Shown here piece after piece: positions 49,754 through 61,040 of a stretch of 64,000 nucleotides of DNA. This DNA comes from Struthio camelus (Eukaryota; Chordata; Aves; Struthioniformes; Struthionidae), in the NCBI RefSeq assembly GCF_040807025.1, contig NC_090943.1:3334356-3398355 (forward strand). The letters run 5' to 3'. The stretch's first letter is position 1. Each line of letters begins with the position of its first letter. The position numbers were made by a program, and so were the translations under genes. Below the pieces are notes generated by a model, which was given only the letters and a program-made list of their open reading frames with translations, had not been told where the DNA came from and ran no database searches.

Positions 49754-49770
49754 ATTGGGTCCTTTTTAAG
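49754..49770 (+). promoter_or_regulatory. Inverted CCAAT box and weak TATA-like element (WNT3A)
   Basis: ATTGG (49754-49758, an inverted CCAAT box for NF-Y) is followed 4 bases later by TTTTTAAG (49763-49770), which could act as a weak TATA element. If so, transcription would start near 49795, inside the 24-T tract, giving a leader of about 270 bases. The start site is not determined by the sequence. Confidence 0.35.
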
Positions 49771-50062
49771 AGAGCTACTTCAAACTTTTTTTTTTTTTTT
49801 TTTTTTTTTAATATTTGCCTTCAGTGTCTTGGCTGAGAGAAGAGTTTTTTACCTCTCTGAGATTTTTTTTTTCCTTGAGAGTAGTAGAGGAAGCAAGAGA
49901 GGATTTACCTGGTCGAGTTGAGTTCACTTCATCTGACTTTTTTTTTTTTTTAAATTATTGTTATTATTATTATTATTAAAATAATCATCCTGCCTCAGAA
50001 GAAAGGAAGGTTTTGGCAACTCTGGTTAAAAAAAAAAAAAAAAGAAAGACAACTTTTCATCA

Positions 50063-50133
50063 ATGGCCTCTTTTGGATATTTCCTGTTTCTTTGTGGGTT
50101 GAGTCAGGCTCTGTCAAGTTACCCAATCTGGTG
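50063..50133 (+). CDS. WNT3A: WNT3A coding exon 1 (signal peptide exon, partial gene)
   Basis: This is the first coding exon of WNT3A, the canonical secreted WNT ligand that drives beta-catenin signalling in axial elongation, somitogenesis, neural crest and hippocampal development. The ATG at 50063 opens MASFGYFLFLCGLSQALS, a signal peptide, followed by SYPIWW, the start of the mature protein in vertebrate WNT3A (human: signal of 18 residues, then SYPIWW). A GTAAGT donor starts at 50134, so the exon ends after TG of the second tryptophan codon (phase 2). An in-frame TAA at 50027-50029 lies 34 bases upstream, so this ATG is the first possible start in its frame. Position -3 is T and +4 is G, a moderate Kozak context. 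The 5' leader is rich in A/T homopolymers. Exon 2 (which would begin SLA-G) is not found before 64000. It is divergent from WNT9A, with about 40.4 kb between the two ATGs. Confidence 0.95.
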
Positions 50134-50421
50134 GTAAGTTTTATTCTTCTTCGTGTTTTTTTTTTTTTCCCTTCTCTCATTTTCATTTATTTTTCCCCTC
50201 CTCTGTTTTCTTTGCAACCCCTGCGCTTAAGATGACTTGAAATTCTCCTTTCGTTGCCACTCAGCTAAAGAGGTGGGATTGTTCCAGCGCCAGCAAGTTC
50301 TTAGAACCTGCATTTCACCTCTTTTATTTATGCATTCACTTTGTTTATTTTGACTGGGTTATACCTGAGCTCTCCTTCTCCTACTGTAAGGGAGAGAGCG
50401 CGAGCGAGAGCGATCGGAAAG

Positions 50422-50450
50422 TTATTTATTTATTTATTTATTTATTTTTA
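50422..50450. repeat. (TTTA)n microsatellite
   Basis: About seven TTTA/ATTT units, 290 bp inside WNT3A intron 1. Confidence 0.95.
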
Positions 50451-50651
50451 AGTGCTTTGATCCTCTCCTGTGAAGAACAAAAGGCACTGCCTGAATTAAA
50501 GAGATAATGATACAAGTTGACATGAGCATTTCAAGGTGATTTCGAGCTAGTCAGGTGGAAGGAAGCGGCGGGGCGGAGGAGGAGGTGGTGGTGGAGGGGG
50601 GAGTCGGAGAAGGATGAAAACATTTTTTTCTTCGCTTTAAGGGATATTATT

Positions 50652-50666
50652 AAAAAAAAAAAAAAA
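50652..50666. repeat. Poly-A tract (15 A)
   Basis: An uninterrupted A-run immediately followed by a seven-base G-run, at the edge of the CpG-rich block. Confidence 0.9.
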
Positions 50667-50689
50667 GGGGGGGAAAAAGGAGGTGAGAC

Positions 50690-51450
50690 GAAACGGAGCA
50701 AGCCGGGCGGGTTATGTAAAGGCAGGCGGGAGCCGCGCAGGGCAGCGCGCAGCGCAGGGGCCGTGGGAGCGCGGCGCTGCGCGGAGCGGCCGCGCAGGGC
50801 GAGGGGACCCGCGCTCCCCCTTCTCCCTCCCACCCCCTCCAGGTTTGGGCCAGGGCACTTTTTGCCGGGGCCGAAGCTCCTTTCCGCGCTGCACCCTACG
50901 CCTTTAAGAGCCTTTTTCGCTCTCCCCCACACACACCAAAAAAAAAAAAAAAGAGGCAAACGGTGCTGGGGAAGGCATGTAACTGCAAGATCTGCTGTAA
51001 TTACCGCGGGGCGGTAATTGGGCTGAGGGAAGCCCTCCGCCAGCAGCTCCTCGGCGCGGGCGAAGGGCGCAGGAACCGCGGGGCAGCGCAGCTTGGCCCC
51101 AGCCCGGCGGCTGCCCCCCGCGCACCCTCCGCGGCCAGGCAGGGGACAGCGGGGTGGCAGCCGGAGAGCGGCGGGGTTAGGTCCAGCCTGACCCCGCACG
51201 GGGTTTTGGGCGCAGCCGGGTTGCAGCGCTGTTAATCCCTGAGAAGCGCGGGAATAATCCCGAGTAATAAGCAAAAAGGCGCAGCGAGGATCGGCTTTCG
51301 CCCCGTCTATACGAGTAGAAATGAGGGCGGACGGCCGGCGGTGGGTTGCAGGTGATTTGACTTGCCGTGCGCAGCCGGGCCGGGTGGGTTAGGAGCGAGC
51401 GGACGCGGGAAGGGGCCCGCTGGCGTGCGCCCGCGCTGCCCCGGCGGTGC
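50690..51450. promoter_or_regulatory. CpG-rich block at the start of WNT3A intron 1
   Basis: CpG and GC content are high from about 50690 to 51450, broken by a 16-A run at 50938-50953. The block continues more weakly around 51700-51960. It resembles a CpG island displaced downstream of exon 1, since exon 1 itself is A/T-rich. It could contain an alternative start site. A minus-strand open frame (51274-50531, 247 codons) crosses it and is low-complexity, so I do not call it. Confidence 0.65.
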
Positions 51451-53302
51451 AGAGGTGAGGGTGTTGAAGGCAGGCTCTTCAGCTATGTCAGGTATGTCTG
51501 AAAGCAGGGAACTCGTCGGGATGGGAGAAAGGTAATAAAATGCAAATGTGTTCTTGGGAAGACAGGCAGAAAGAGCACCTGGACTGGGAGTCGTTAAAAA
51601 GCAATCTTTTATTCACAGCCCCGATCTAACTTATAATTAGAAACTCCGGTTGCATTCCTGATTGGAGAAGGAAACGCATTCCACCGATACCGACATAAAT
51701 ATTCCCTTGTCACCGGGCGGAGGGACGAGGAAAGCGAAGGCGAGCGGGGCTGCCGGCAGCTCCGCTGGCCGGCTGGAGGAGAAGCCCGGCCAAAAGCCGG
51801 CCGGTACCTTGAGACCCCTCGTCCCGCTTGGCCGGGTGCCGGGAGGTGGAGGAGAGGTGACATGCCGGGAGGAGAGGAGTTGGTGGAGGGGGACCCGAGC
51901 GGTGGCAGGAGCTCTCCTGCCGGTCTCGGGCATCAGGTGTGCGCAGGGGGACTGCAGAGCGACTCTTGCTTTTCTCCGTCTTTTCCCCCAGCTCTGTGCC
52001 AAGCAGTGGTTTAGACATTTCTCTTGCAAAGCCCCCTTAGGCCATGGAAATGCAAAGGAGGTTTTGACTGGGGTGGGGGAGACACCGGGTGTCGTTATAC
52101 TGGCTGCTTGAATCCCCTCCCCCCCCCCGCACACACCCCTTTCCCTCTTTATTTATCCTTCAGCAAGATATAAACCCATTGCCGCCCCCCACGGCAGAAG
52201 ACACCCGAGACTGGGGTGCTAGCCCAGCCCAGGGACCAGCAAGCCGGCCAGCCGCAATGACCGCGAGCCTGGGGCTAGCGCAGGGGTCCCGCGGCCCCGC
52301 CGTGTGCACGACACAAAATCCAAAAAGCCAGGAGCGTGTTTTCTTTTTTCCTTGGTGAAGACCGTGCTCTGGAAGGAGAGCCTGCTTGCAAACTAACTGA
52401 TTTAGCAAATAGATTGCACTGCTTTATTTCATATTGGTTGCTTCTTGGGCCAGAAATTTATTTAGTCTGCTAGTGCAGGCAAGAAACAACATTTCAACCA
52501 TCGCTGTTTAAACCCCCCTCACCACACACACACACATTGGCTGGTAGCTACTTGACCGCTTACAGCAGAAAATCTATAATTTACCTTCCCTAAACTGTGT
52601 CGTCTTCCCCCCCACCAATAATAGTTCCTAATTAAAATGTAAGCCCACCCTAATGCATGCAGAGCTACAGATGCTTGCATTGCTTTCAGTTTCGAGACAG
52701 TTTGATCAACCAGAAGAAGCAGGGACTGAGAGAAGTTAGAGCTTGGTTAATTTTTCTCCGGTAAGAATGAAATAGGGGGAAACATGCACTGTATATCTGG
52801 GGAAGGGGCAAGCAGGCATGCATCTGTTACTGTAATTTCTACCTGCCTCTAAATAGAGCACTTTTCTGGTCCGAGAGCGCGATTTCGGTTGTTATTCCCA
52901 CCAGAGCGTAGGGGCACCTGCTTAAAACCGGGACGCGCGTTCACACTGCAGCAGTGCCGGCTGGCCTCGGCACAGACGCAGATGCGTGGCTGGTTAGTAA
53001 AAAGTTCAGGGAAGAAAAAGGGAAAAGATCCCATGGGGCAGCTACGCTGTCGCGCGGTGTCTGAATACTTTCCGCTGATCAGTGACGATGGGGAGGGGAG
53101 AAAAAAGTTCTTAAAAACGTCTTAAAAGAAAGGAAATCCCTAGGTAATGTATCTATAGAAAGGGAGAAAATGGGTTTTAAAAATAGCTGTTTAAAAATGA
53201 TAAGTGGAGAGGGCACTGATAGCCATTGGGACTGAGGTGACAAGTTTCTAAGAACAAGCCGGTGTGATTTATTGTGGTTTAACAACCCCGCGGGACCTTC
53301 CC

Positions 53303-53327
53303 CAGCGCAGCGCAGCGCAGCGCAGCG
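53303..53327. repeat. (CAGCG)5 pentanucleotide repeat
   Basis: Five perfect CAGCG units in an intronic stretch of otherwise average composition. Confidence 0.95.
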
Positions 53328-53458
53328 TTGTGCTGTTTGACCTAAAGGAGCCGCTGGTAGCAGCAGTAGGCTGTTCTACACCCGGGGCTTCAGCTGCTAA
53401 AGGCTAACAGCAAAACATCTGATTTTGTTGTTTGGCTGGGTTTTTTTAGTATCAGTGA

Positions 53459-53480
53459 CTTATTTATTTATTTATTTTTA
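53459..53480. repeat. (TTTA)n microsatellite
   Basis: About five TTTA units ending in an A-rich stretch. Confidence 0.85.
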
Positions 53481-54571
53481 AACGAAAGGAGGCTGTGTGA
53501 GGGAAGAGTTGAGAAACTTTGGAAGGAAGACTGACAATTTTGTGAGCGGAAAGGGTTAGGTTTAACCAGCCCCCGTCACGTTGGGGTTTTTGGCCCACGT
53601 GGCATCATAGTTGTAGTACGAGCAGAAATAAAACTTTCTAGTTTCCTCGTGCTGCCTTGGCTGGGGGAGTGCCTGGCTGCACACGCAACGGAAAACCCAT
53701 TTTATTTTATTTTCTCATCAGTGGTTTGAGGCCTGACTTGGTCTGAGGATAGGTAGAGAGTTCAGAAATGACTCAGAAGGTTTGATTTAGGAGGAAAAAT
53801 CAGCAGTGAGAGTGAACACAGAGCTCGAGTCCTGCAAGCCTGAATACGCAGAAGCCCAGTAGGCTGGTGCTAGGAGAGATGGCCCACGTGGGAGGAGGTC
53901 GCTGAGCCAAATCCCAAAATGTTGGATTGCAGAGGGGCTGTAGGAGACTCACAGCAGGGAAGGTCCTTGTACGACGGCATGTGCCCAGCTGGTCCCCTTT
54001 GGTACCAAGGGGATCCTTGCGATCAACCCCGGCTGCACGTGGCGTATGTAGAAGTACGCAGCATGGGCCACCTTGCGCCGAACCCACGTCGGGAGGCTTG
54101 GTTGGATGCAGAAAGCGTGGGCTGGTCTGGCTGTGGGCAGCTGAAGGTGTTGCTGGGTGCCCCGTGCAAGAAATGGGACCAAAACAACGTATATAGCGCG
54201 AGGGACTGGTGCGTGAGATGCTGCTCTTGTGCCACAAGGCACAGATCGTGGCATCTCCTCACAAGGGGCAATTCCTCCTGTCACATCTGCTGTAACAGAT
54301 ATGTCACATCCCGAGTGGGTTGGGGCAGGAACAGCCCCATAATGCACGGGGTAAAGAGATGGGCGATAACGGATAGCGGCAGAAAGGAAGGAGTGCAACT
54401 GGAGATGCCAGGCTGGCATTTGGGAAATGGACATGAAAGTTGTGTTTTAGGAATATTTTCCTAGCAGTGGCCTGTGTCAGGCTGCAAGAGATTTTAACTT
54501 TTTATTGTTTTTTTTTTCCCCGAGACTAGTCACAAAGGCTCTATGGATTGAATAATCCCTGTAGGACGAGG

Positions 54572-54638
54572 CCTTGATGTCCTGCAGTAGGCAGTGCAAA
54601 GGCCTTGCAAAGCCCTTGATGTCCTGCAGTAGGCAGTG
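54572..54638. repeat. 42-bp-period tandem duplication
   Basis: CCTTGATGTCCTGCAGTAGG followed by CAGTG occurs identically at 54572-54596 and 54614-54638. The spacer CAAAGGCCTTGCAAAGC is itself an imperfect repeat. The perfect 25-base identity indicates a recent event. Confidence 0.9.
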
Positions 54639-55432
54639 ACAGCCCCCACGGACTGGCCAGTTTGATCTAGTAGACCTTTCCATCCCTATTTCTTGTGATT
54701 CGGGAAATACAAGTACGTGGAGTGGGATGGGAGGGCAATCCTGCCAACAGAAAGCGAAGGGAGCCCATGGCATTGCTCCAGGTATCCACAGGTGCAATGC
54801 CTGCGCGTAGCCCGTATCACCGAGAGGAGCGGCATGCCGGTGAAGCGCTGGCTCGTGCCCTGATTGAGGTCTCCCCTGGATCCGACTCCTCAGGGCCGCT
54901 GGAATGGCTCCCAATTTGCACTGGCAGGGGTGAAAGCCAAGATGGGCTCTTGATCTCGTGAGAAACACGATGCTCCTCTGTTACGACTCCTAGAGAACAG
55001 AGTTGAGTCTTGGCAGGCTCCTCGCTTGAAAAACCTCCGTTTAGGTTTGGCAGAGAGTGAGCGTGTTAAGTGAGAGATGATCATCCCTTGTTAGCCAGGA
55101 GGGAGGCAGAGCTGTGTAAGGTCACCCAAGGGACAGCGTGAGCTGTGCCTGTTGGCATCAGAGCTCCCAAAGCAATCCCAAAGCTCTCTAGAGCTCTGAA
55201 ATACGTATTGCATCTACCCACTCCTCTGCTCCGTTAGCCAGAGCCGAGGATTTTGACGTGTCAGAGACAGTGGTGTTCATCTACGTTTCCTCTACTGCTG
55301 CAGCGGGTTGTGGTGTGACGTTAAACAGCTGTGGTGCTCCTCTGTAGAGACGGCAGCATTTCAGCCTGACACGGTGCAATTCCTCTACATGCACCATTCT
55401 CCCACCCTTGCCCCAAAGGTTACAAATTGCTT

Positions 55433-55466
55433 TTATATACATTATATACATATATACATATATACA
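55433..55466. repeat. (TATAC)/(TA)n microsatellite
   Basis: TATATACATTATATACATAT continues into TATACATATATACA, an AT-rich variable tract. Confidence 0.9.
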
Positions 55467-55744
55467 AGTGGTATCTTACATGGCCCTGTTTTGCCAGGCA
55501 CTGCGTAAACACAGAATGGGATATCTGCCTGTGAGAGAAGCTGATGTTTTAGCCTATTTTCAGATACCACGTCCTCTACCAGACTAGATTTTGTGGAGCA
55601 CAGCATGGATGATTTATACGCAAGCAGCAATGGGGATAGAGGGCAATGGGGTCAAGGCCATCTTGCTGCGTAGATGTAAACTGTAAGAAACAGCCATAGT
55701 CTTGTCCATGCTTAGGGTGCAACGTGCAGAGGGTAAAGGAAATA

Positions 55745-55915
55745 TTTTCCCATCCCCGTTTCTCATGGTGAGATGGGAGAAGCAGGCCCTAATGGTATTT
55801 AAGTTGCTCCTAGCGTAGTCCAGGTATGGAGAAACTGTGCCAGTGAGATTATGTGACTGGACCAAAGTCACACAAGAAGCCTCTGTCATGGCAGGCCTTG
55901 ACAATTTTCCAAGCC
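55745..55915 (-). mobile_element. Possible MIR-like SINE remnant (antisense)
   Basis: TTCCCATCCCCGTTTCTCATG near the start and TGTGACTGGACCAAAGTCAC followed by ACAAGAAGCC and ATGGCAGGCC further on match, in order, the reverse complement of MIR (ccccattt-tcagatg, gtgacttgcccaaggtcacac, gtggcagag). The middle is not recognisable. Confidence 0.35.
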
Positions 55916-56319
55916 ATTAGCAAGAGCACAACCCTTGTTTCAAGCGTGAGGAGGACTGGGACTTTCCCACAGAAAATAGCGTGTGCTAAACAAAAGTCAT
56001 CTACCCCCTTAGTTTTTAGCCTGCTAACTATGTTGCATCACTGCTTATTCATGGATTTTTTCCTTTCAGTTTCATTAGATGAACTAATCTGAAAGCTAAC
56101 AACGTGGTATTCAGAGCATTGAGCAAAGGCACAAAACAAGCATTTTCTAACCAAGGTTTTTAGAAGTGAACTATTTTGCTCCCCAAGGCAACCCTTTTTC
56201 AGATAGACCCAGAGGCAAAACATGTCCCTTACAGATGCTTGAACACCTCTTAAGTGTTCAGTTTTTCAGGTGGGATGTCTTACTAATATGGCTTAAGCTC
56301 TGATATGTGCCCAGGGAGG

Positions 56320-56425
56320 AAGAGGATGTTTTTTATTCCCATTTTACAGATAGGTAAGCAGAGAGAGAAGAATTCAAAGGCCCTGCCTAGGGCCTTGTGA
56401 TGAGCCTGTGGCAGGTATGGATGTA
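56320..56425 (-). mobile_element. MIR-like SINE remnant (antisense)
   Basis: TTATTCCCATTTTACAGATA, GGTAAGCAGAGAGAG, GGCCCTGCCTAGGGCCTTGTGA and CTGTGGCAGGTATGGATG follow the reverse-complement MIR order (ttatccccattttacagatgag, gcacagagag, cttgcccaaggtcacac, agtggcagagc-ggat). Similarity extends over about 100 bp. Confidence 0.5.
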
Positions 56426-58032
56426 GCATCAAGATGCTTGAACATCAGGTTCACAGAGGGGATGCAGTTTCTCCTGCTTTCTAAAGACCTCTCCACATCA
56501 GTCCCATGCCCCAGACTTGATTTCCTGAGTTCTAGTGCAATGTACAGTACCAGGGCAGGGTAAAGAGGCGACTGCTTCAGGGGCAGGAGATGTTAACGAA
56601 ATAGGTGGGTCCTGTTCTCTTCTCTGAACTCTTGCATCTCCTTGATCAGCCATTTTGCTTCATCTTTTTCAGAGACTCGGTTCTACAGCTAGGCCTGCCC
56701 CAGGTAGTATCGCTCGCATAGGAAGGTAGCCACAGCCCTGCTTCCTATTTGCCACAAAAGCCATTGTAGCGGTACCCTCTAAAGGGTCAGGCTGGAGGAG
56801 CCTTGGCTTCTGCTGTGGGTCTGTGGCCTCTCCTATCTAAGCAAAGCCAAGGAGTTGCTATCTCCTCTTCCTGTTGGCACAGAAGGAACAAGCCCGACTT
56901 GCTGCTCTCTCAAACCCAGATCTAGGGCGTACCCTTTCCCCTTGCATTCCTGCTTTGAGTGGGCCAACTCCACTCCAGCGGAGGCCAGCACTGCTGGGAC
57001 CAACACCGCTGCAACGCTTCTGCTCTTCTAGATAGAGACTGCCAGTCTCACCTCCGTATTGCATCTCCAGAGCTTAGCACCAATATAATGCAGGCCGTTC
57101 TGAGCTGTGCCCTGAGCTGCTCTTTGGTTTCTGCGTCCTGCCCAAGACCTTCTGAGGAGCAGATGTTTTTGCTTCGTGTTTACAGGAGTGCAAGAAAAGC
57201 CGAGCGGGACAAGCAGGTGTCAATATGCCTGCTTCCCCCTCGTTTAGCATCAGCGTTCATCCGTGAAAGGTGCCCACACTCGTATTCCTCGAGTATATGA
57301 TTCAAATAACTCAGCCGCATTTCAAAGGACTTTACTGGGCATAATGACAGCACTTAACAAACATTGCACAAGTGTGTCACAGCGGGAATCCTCTGGGCTC
57401 TGAGTCACGGGCACTCCGTTTGAACAGCTGAGTTTTACACAGTGCATTTAATGTGCTGAGCCCACAGTCTCATCCCCAGGGCCTCCTGCAAGCACGGACA
57501 GACTGGTCCTAACCCCACCAAAGCTCATGCCAAAACGCTCTTGCTGGAGTAGGGCTGGGCTCATGTCCTTTCTCAGGTTCCCGAACGAAACTCCGCAGGG
57601 CCAAAGAGCACAGGCTGGAAGAGGGAGGTGAAGCTCCAAAAGGTCTGGAGATCATTGCTGCAGGAAAGGAGAAGGGCCTTTAGGCCTCAAATAGGCACTC
57701 AGTGAGGTCCATGAGAGCTAAGGTGGTTTAGTGGGTCTAAATACTGAAGGGAGATGACTACTCAGGAAAGTCTGTAAGAGTAGAAACCTTCTGTGATGTT
57801 CATAACTTCCAGGGCTTTGCTAGATCAGGCCCAGGGTTAGTCTTGCAGAAAAGTCACTAGTGACACTGTCTGTGGAAAAACTTTTTCATACGGCCTGGGT
57901 CATTTGTAATATTTTTTGTCCCTTCTATCCCTTTCAAAGTGGCAAGATTTGCTTCAAGTCCTGCTATAATCCTAGCACAACATGTAAAAATTCAGCTGAT
58001 CATCAATTCACTCCAAATTCTACTAGTACTTG

Positions 58033-58049
58033 AAAAAAAAAAAAAAAAA
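58033..58049. repeat. Poly-A tract (17 A)
   Basis: An uninterrupted run of 17 A followed by a G-rich stretch. No retroposon body recognised. Confidence 0.95.
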
Positions 58050-58769
58050 GGAGAGGGGGAGGAAGAACATTAACTACCTTGTTTTGAACTCCTAACATAG
58101 GGCACTGCTTTTAAAAACAGCCTTTAAACCAAGGGAGAGCATTATGCATCACAAAGATGTCATTTGTCTCTTTTCCTTGTTTGTCACCTGCATATTCAAA
58201 GTCCCCTACCCGCTCGGATGTTGCTGATACCCAGAGAGCGTTTTGCATTTGTAGAGCCTGTGCCATCAAAGGGGTTCAAGGTGTCTTTAGTCTCCTCCTC
58301 ACAGTTTCTGTCCTGGTGTAAATAATAGTCAGTGATGCTTTATACTGGTATAGTGGTAATTCTTAGCAGAGATGCTGCTGCTCTTCTCCAACATACTTAT
58401 TCCCCTCCCCATACTGCACTGGTGTGAGGCGCTTTAACCGTATTGCATCTTTGACTACAGTCAACAAGGTCATGTCATAGCATGTGAACTGGTTCCCCTC
58501 GACATCCCAGGCCTATATTTTACAAGGGATAGCAAAGCCGTTTGACTTTCCACGGAGGAAGTCTCTGTAGTGTCCAGGTCTGGAGGAGGTGTGTTGGAGG
58601 AGGTTGCCTTGGATGCTCAGAAAGTGCCTGAAGGCTACCTCGAGCTCCAAGCATAGGAGACCCTCACATTTCTAGCTTGGCCTTGTGTCTGTCACAGGTT
58701 ATGGGAGCTCTCCTCATCCCCATGCATCGATCCTAGTGTTCGGTTTAAGTGTGTCTTCCAGAAAGGCAT

Positions 58770-59290
58770 GTAGTCCTGAAATGAAGACACCCAAGTTTCT
58801 AGTCAGATGTCCACACATAGGTGTCTACTCCCATTTAATATGCCCACTGGCATCCTAGTTATCCTCACAGGGCTGGCAGATATGACACAGGATCTGCTGA
58901 TGACATGTTCCTTTCAGGAGAGGCTGCTGGAGGCCAAACAAGAAAACCCCACAGCGTCTCAGTGGCTCTAGATGCCTATCTGCAGGCAACTGGGTGAAGC
59001 CTCGCGGTGGAATTCATTTTACCCATTACATCTGCAGTTCAGATGTCTCCATCCAAGGCAGTTGCACTTGGCTCCTTTTGTAGTCAATGGAGAGAAATGG
59101 GCACTTTCACACAGTGTGATTCATGTGTACTATTTTAGATGTCTACGTTTAGATGAAGCAGGACCCTTCACTCCTTTGACTGAGCTTGGCTGGTTAAACC
59201 CTCTGCAAGTATGGAGGAGTTGAGGCAACTTGCTCAGACAGAGCTATCACCACTGTAGGCATCCAGGTTTAGGCAGAGTATTCCCAAGAC
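58770..59290. repeat. Copy of the unclassified old interspersed repeat
   Basis: The segment contains CAGATGTCCACACATAGGTG, TGTCTACTCCCATTTAATAT, TTTGTAGTCAATGGAGAGAA, TTTAGATGTCTACGTTTAGA and TAGGCATCCAGGTTTAGGCA. The same types of phrases appear at 25920-26280 and less clearly elsewhere. Family and boundaries are unresolved. A plus-strand open frame here (58972-59223) lies inside it and is not a gene. Confidence 0.4.
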
Positions 59291-60859
59291 AGAGATTCGC
59301 CTTTGAAAATTTGTTCTTTTGCTTAATAACTAATTGTTAAAATGTGAGCTTAATTTCTAATTCCCATTGCCCAGCATGATTTCACATGGTTAAAATCAAG
59401 ACACGGACTTTTGCTCTGCCCTCTTCCTGCATTTTAAAGAGCTCTTTAGTGCTCCGTGCTCGTTTGCGTACTGGAGTGGGCGCAGCTGTGGTATGAATGA
59501 TACTGTGGTATTGCAGGACACACGTGCCATCCAGCTTGGTACTAAAAAGTTAGCTGTAGCCTCCAGACCATCTCTCTACTCAGCAAATCCCTACCAGTTT
59601 ATATTTTGTCACATCTCAGCATACTTGCAGAAAGCCTAAGGAACTTGAATATTTTGCATCTTTCTCTGTAAGGTATTTAGTCCTGCCTCTAAGCCAGCGC
59701 GCTCTGGAGCGCAAGCGCGTCTTCCTCATGCTTGCCACCCTCAGCTGCCAAGCACAGCCACAGTCTCCCACCATCCTCCAACCACATCCGCCTGTCATGA
59801 CTCAAGTTTGTAATAAGGCTTCACCTCTAAACTTACACTTATAAAATGGCTTTCTTGCTTCCCTGTAGCCACAAAGATATCTCAGCGGAGGAGGATGCTG
59901 TCAACACTGTTGGTGCAAGAGCCGTCTCTCCATTTCAGAGAGTTTCTCTGACTTCGCTTTGCTTTCAGTTCTCTGAAAACAAACCCTTTCTCTTTTCCCA
60001 GTTTGTGTCTCTTAATTTCTCTTTTCCACGTTTGTATTTCCCCTACAGCTCTGCTGGGGGATGCAGTTTTTACAGCAGAGGTTACACACCATTTGGGTTT
60101 CCAAGGAAGTCACTGTTATTCAACAGAATTCATATTATAGGTTAGAAAAGTGCAAAAAAGCAGAGACCGTCTTTGCTATAGCTAGGGCCGTGAAATGAAA
60201 CTACGCAGCACTGATCAGAGCAGGAGTTTCTCCAGCTTCTAAAAGGGTGCACCTTATCTAATAGAGATATTTACTAAGGGGTGGGAAGGCAGGAATAAAA
60301 CTCCTTGAACAGTTGCCAAGCCTACCATTCAGTTTGTCCCTCTGCCCCCAGAATAACAACAATAGCGTCTGTTGCTAGACAGTGTTGTGTGGCGTGACCG
60401 AACGCAACTCTAAATCCTTGCAGCCTGAGGGACACGCTTAAGGGAACATTTCAATTTTTTCCCAAGATTGCAGTTAACTTGGATGAAACGGGGCAGTCTA
60501 AGCTCTTGCCGGACAGGTAAGGCCCCCTCCGAAGCTGACTGAAGGCTGGGAAGACACCACTGGGCATCAGATAAGGTTTGTAGAATTTACTGGGAGACCA
60601 ATGTTTCATTAGAGGCAGAAAAATCTGGCTCATGCTGGGATTTGGGAGATCTAGGTGTAACTTCTGTCCCTTCTGGAGGGAGAATTATCTCTTAACTTTA
60701 GCAGTCTCTATCTAGTTTCCCTTTATAGTTATTGGACAGAAAAAGGATGCGACTCAACTGATCTGTCTTAGATATTTACTTTTGGATGAGGTGAATCAAG
60801 CACCAGCCGTTCCAGTTTTCTCACCATTGCCTGTAATAGTATCCTGTGTAACTAGATCA

Positions 60860-61040
60860 CATAAAGATGTCTCCATTTAAATAGACGAACCCAGCTCCTT
60901 TTCTCACTTTGAATAAGGTCCCAAAGGCTAGGTGCATCTAGGCATTTAATGATCTACCTAGACGTGTAGAATACTAAAATAGGAGGCTTCCACTGGAAAA
61001 CCCTTTTGAAATCCCAGTGGGCATTGCTCTACATCTTTAG
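60860..61040. repeat. Possible copy of the unclassified old repeat
   Basis: AAAGATGTCTCCATTTAAAT, TAGGTGCATCTAGGCATTTA and TACATCTTTAGGCACTGAAT recall the phrases seen at 58770-59290. The match is loose. Confidence 0.25.

Larger units (their letters stand above)
49446..50168. repeat. Cluster of A/T homopolymers bracketing WNT3A exon 1
   Basis: In about 720 bp there are runs of 14 A (49446-49459), 16 T (49469-49484), 24 T (49786-49809), 10 T (49863-49872), 14 T (49938-49951), an (ATT)n tract (about 49957-49978), 16 A (50028-50043, ending 19 bases before the ATG) and 13 T (50156-50168, just inside intron 1). Poly(dA:dT) tracts disfavour nucleosomes. Run lengths may contain sequencing error. 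Confidence 0.9.

Noticed and set aside
50531..51274. 247-codon minus-strand open frame after WNT3A exon 1
   Set aside because: Composition follows the CpG-rich block and poly-A/T runs (Phe runs, Arg/Pro/Gly stretches); no recognisable domain.
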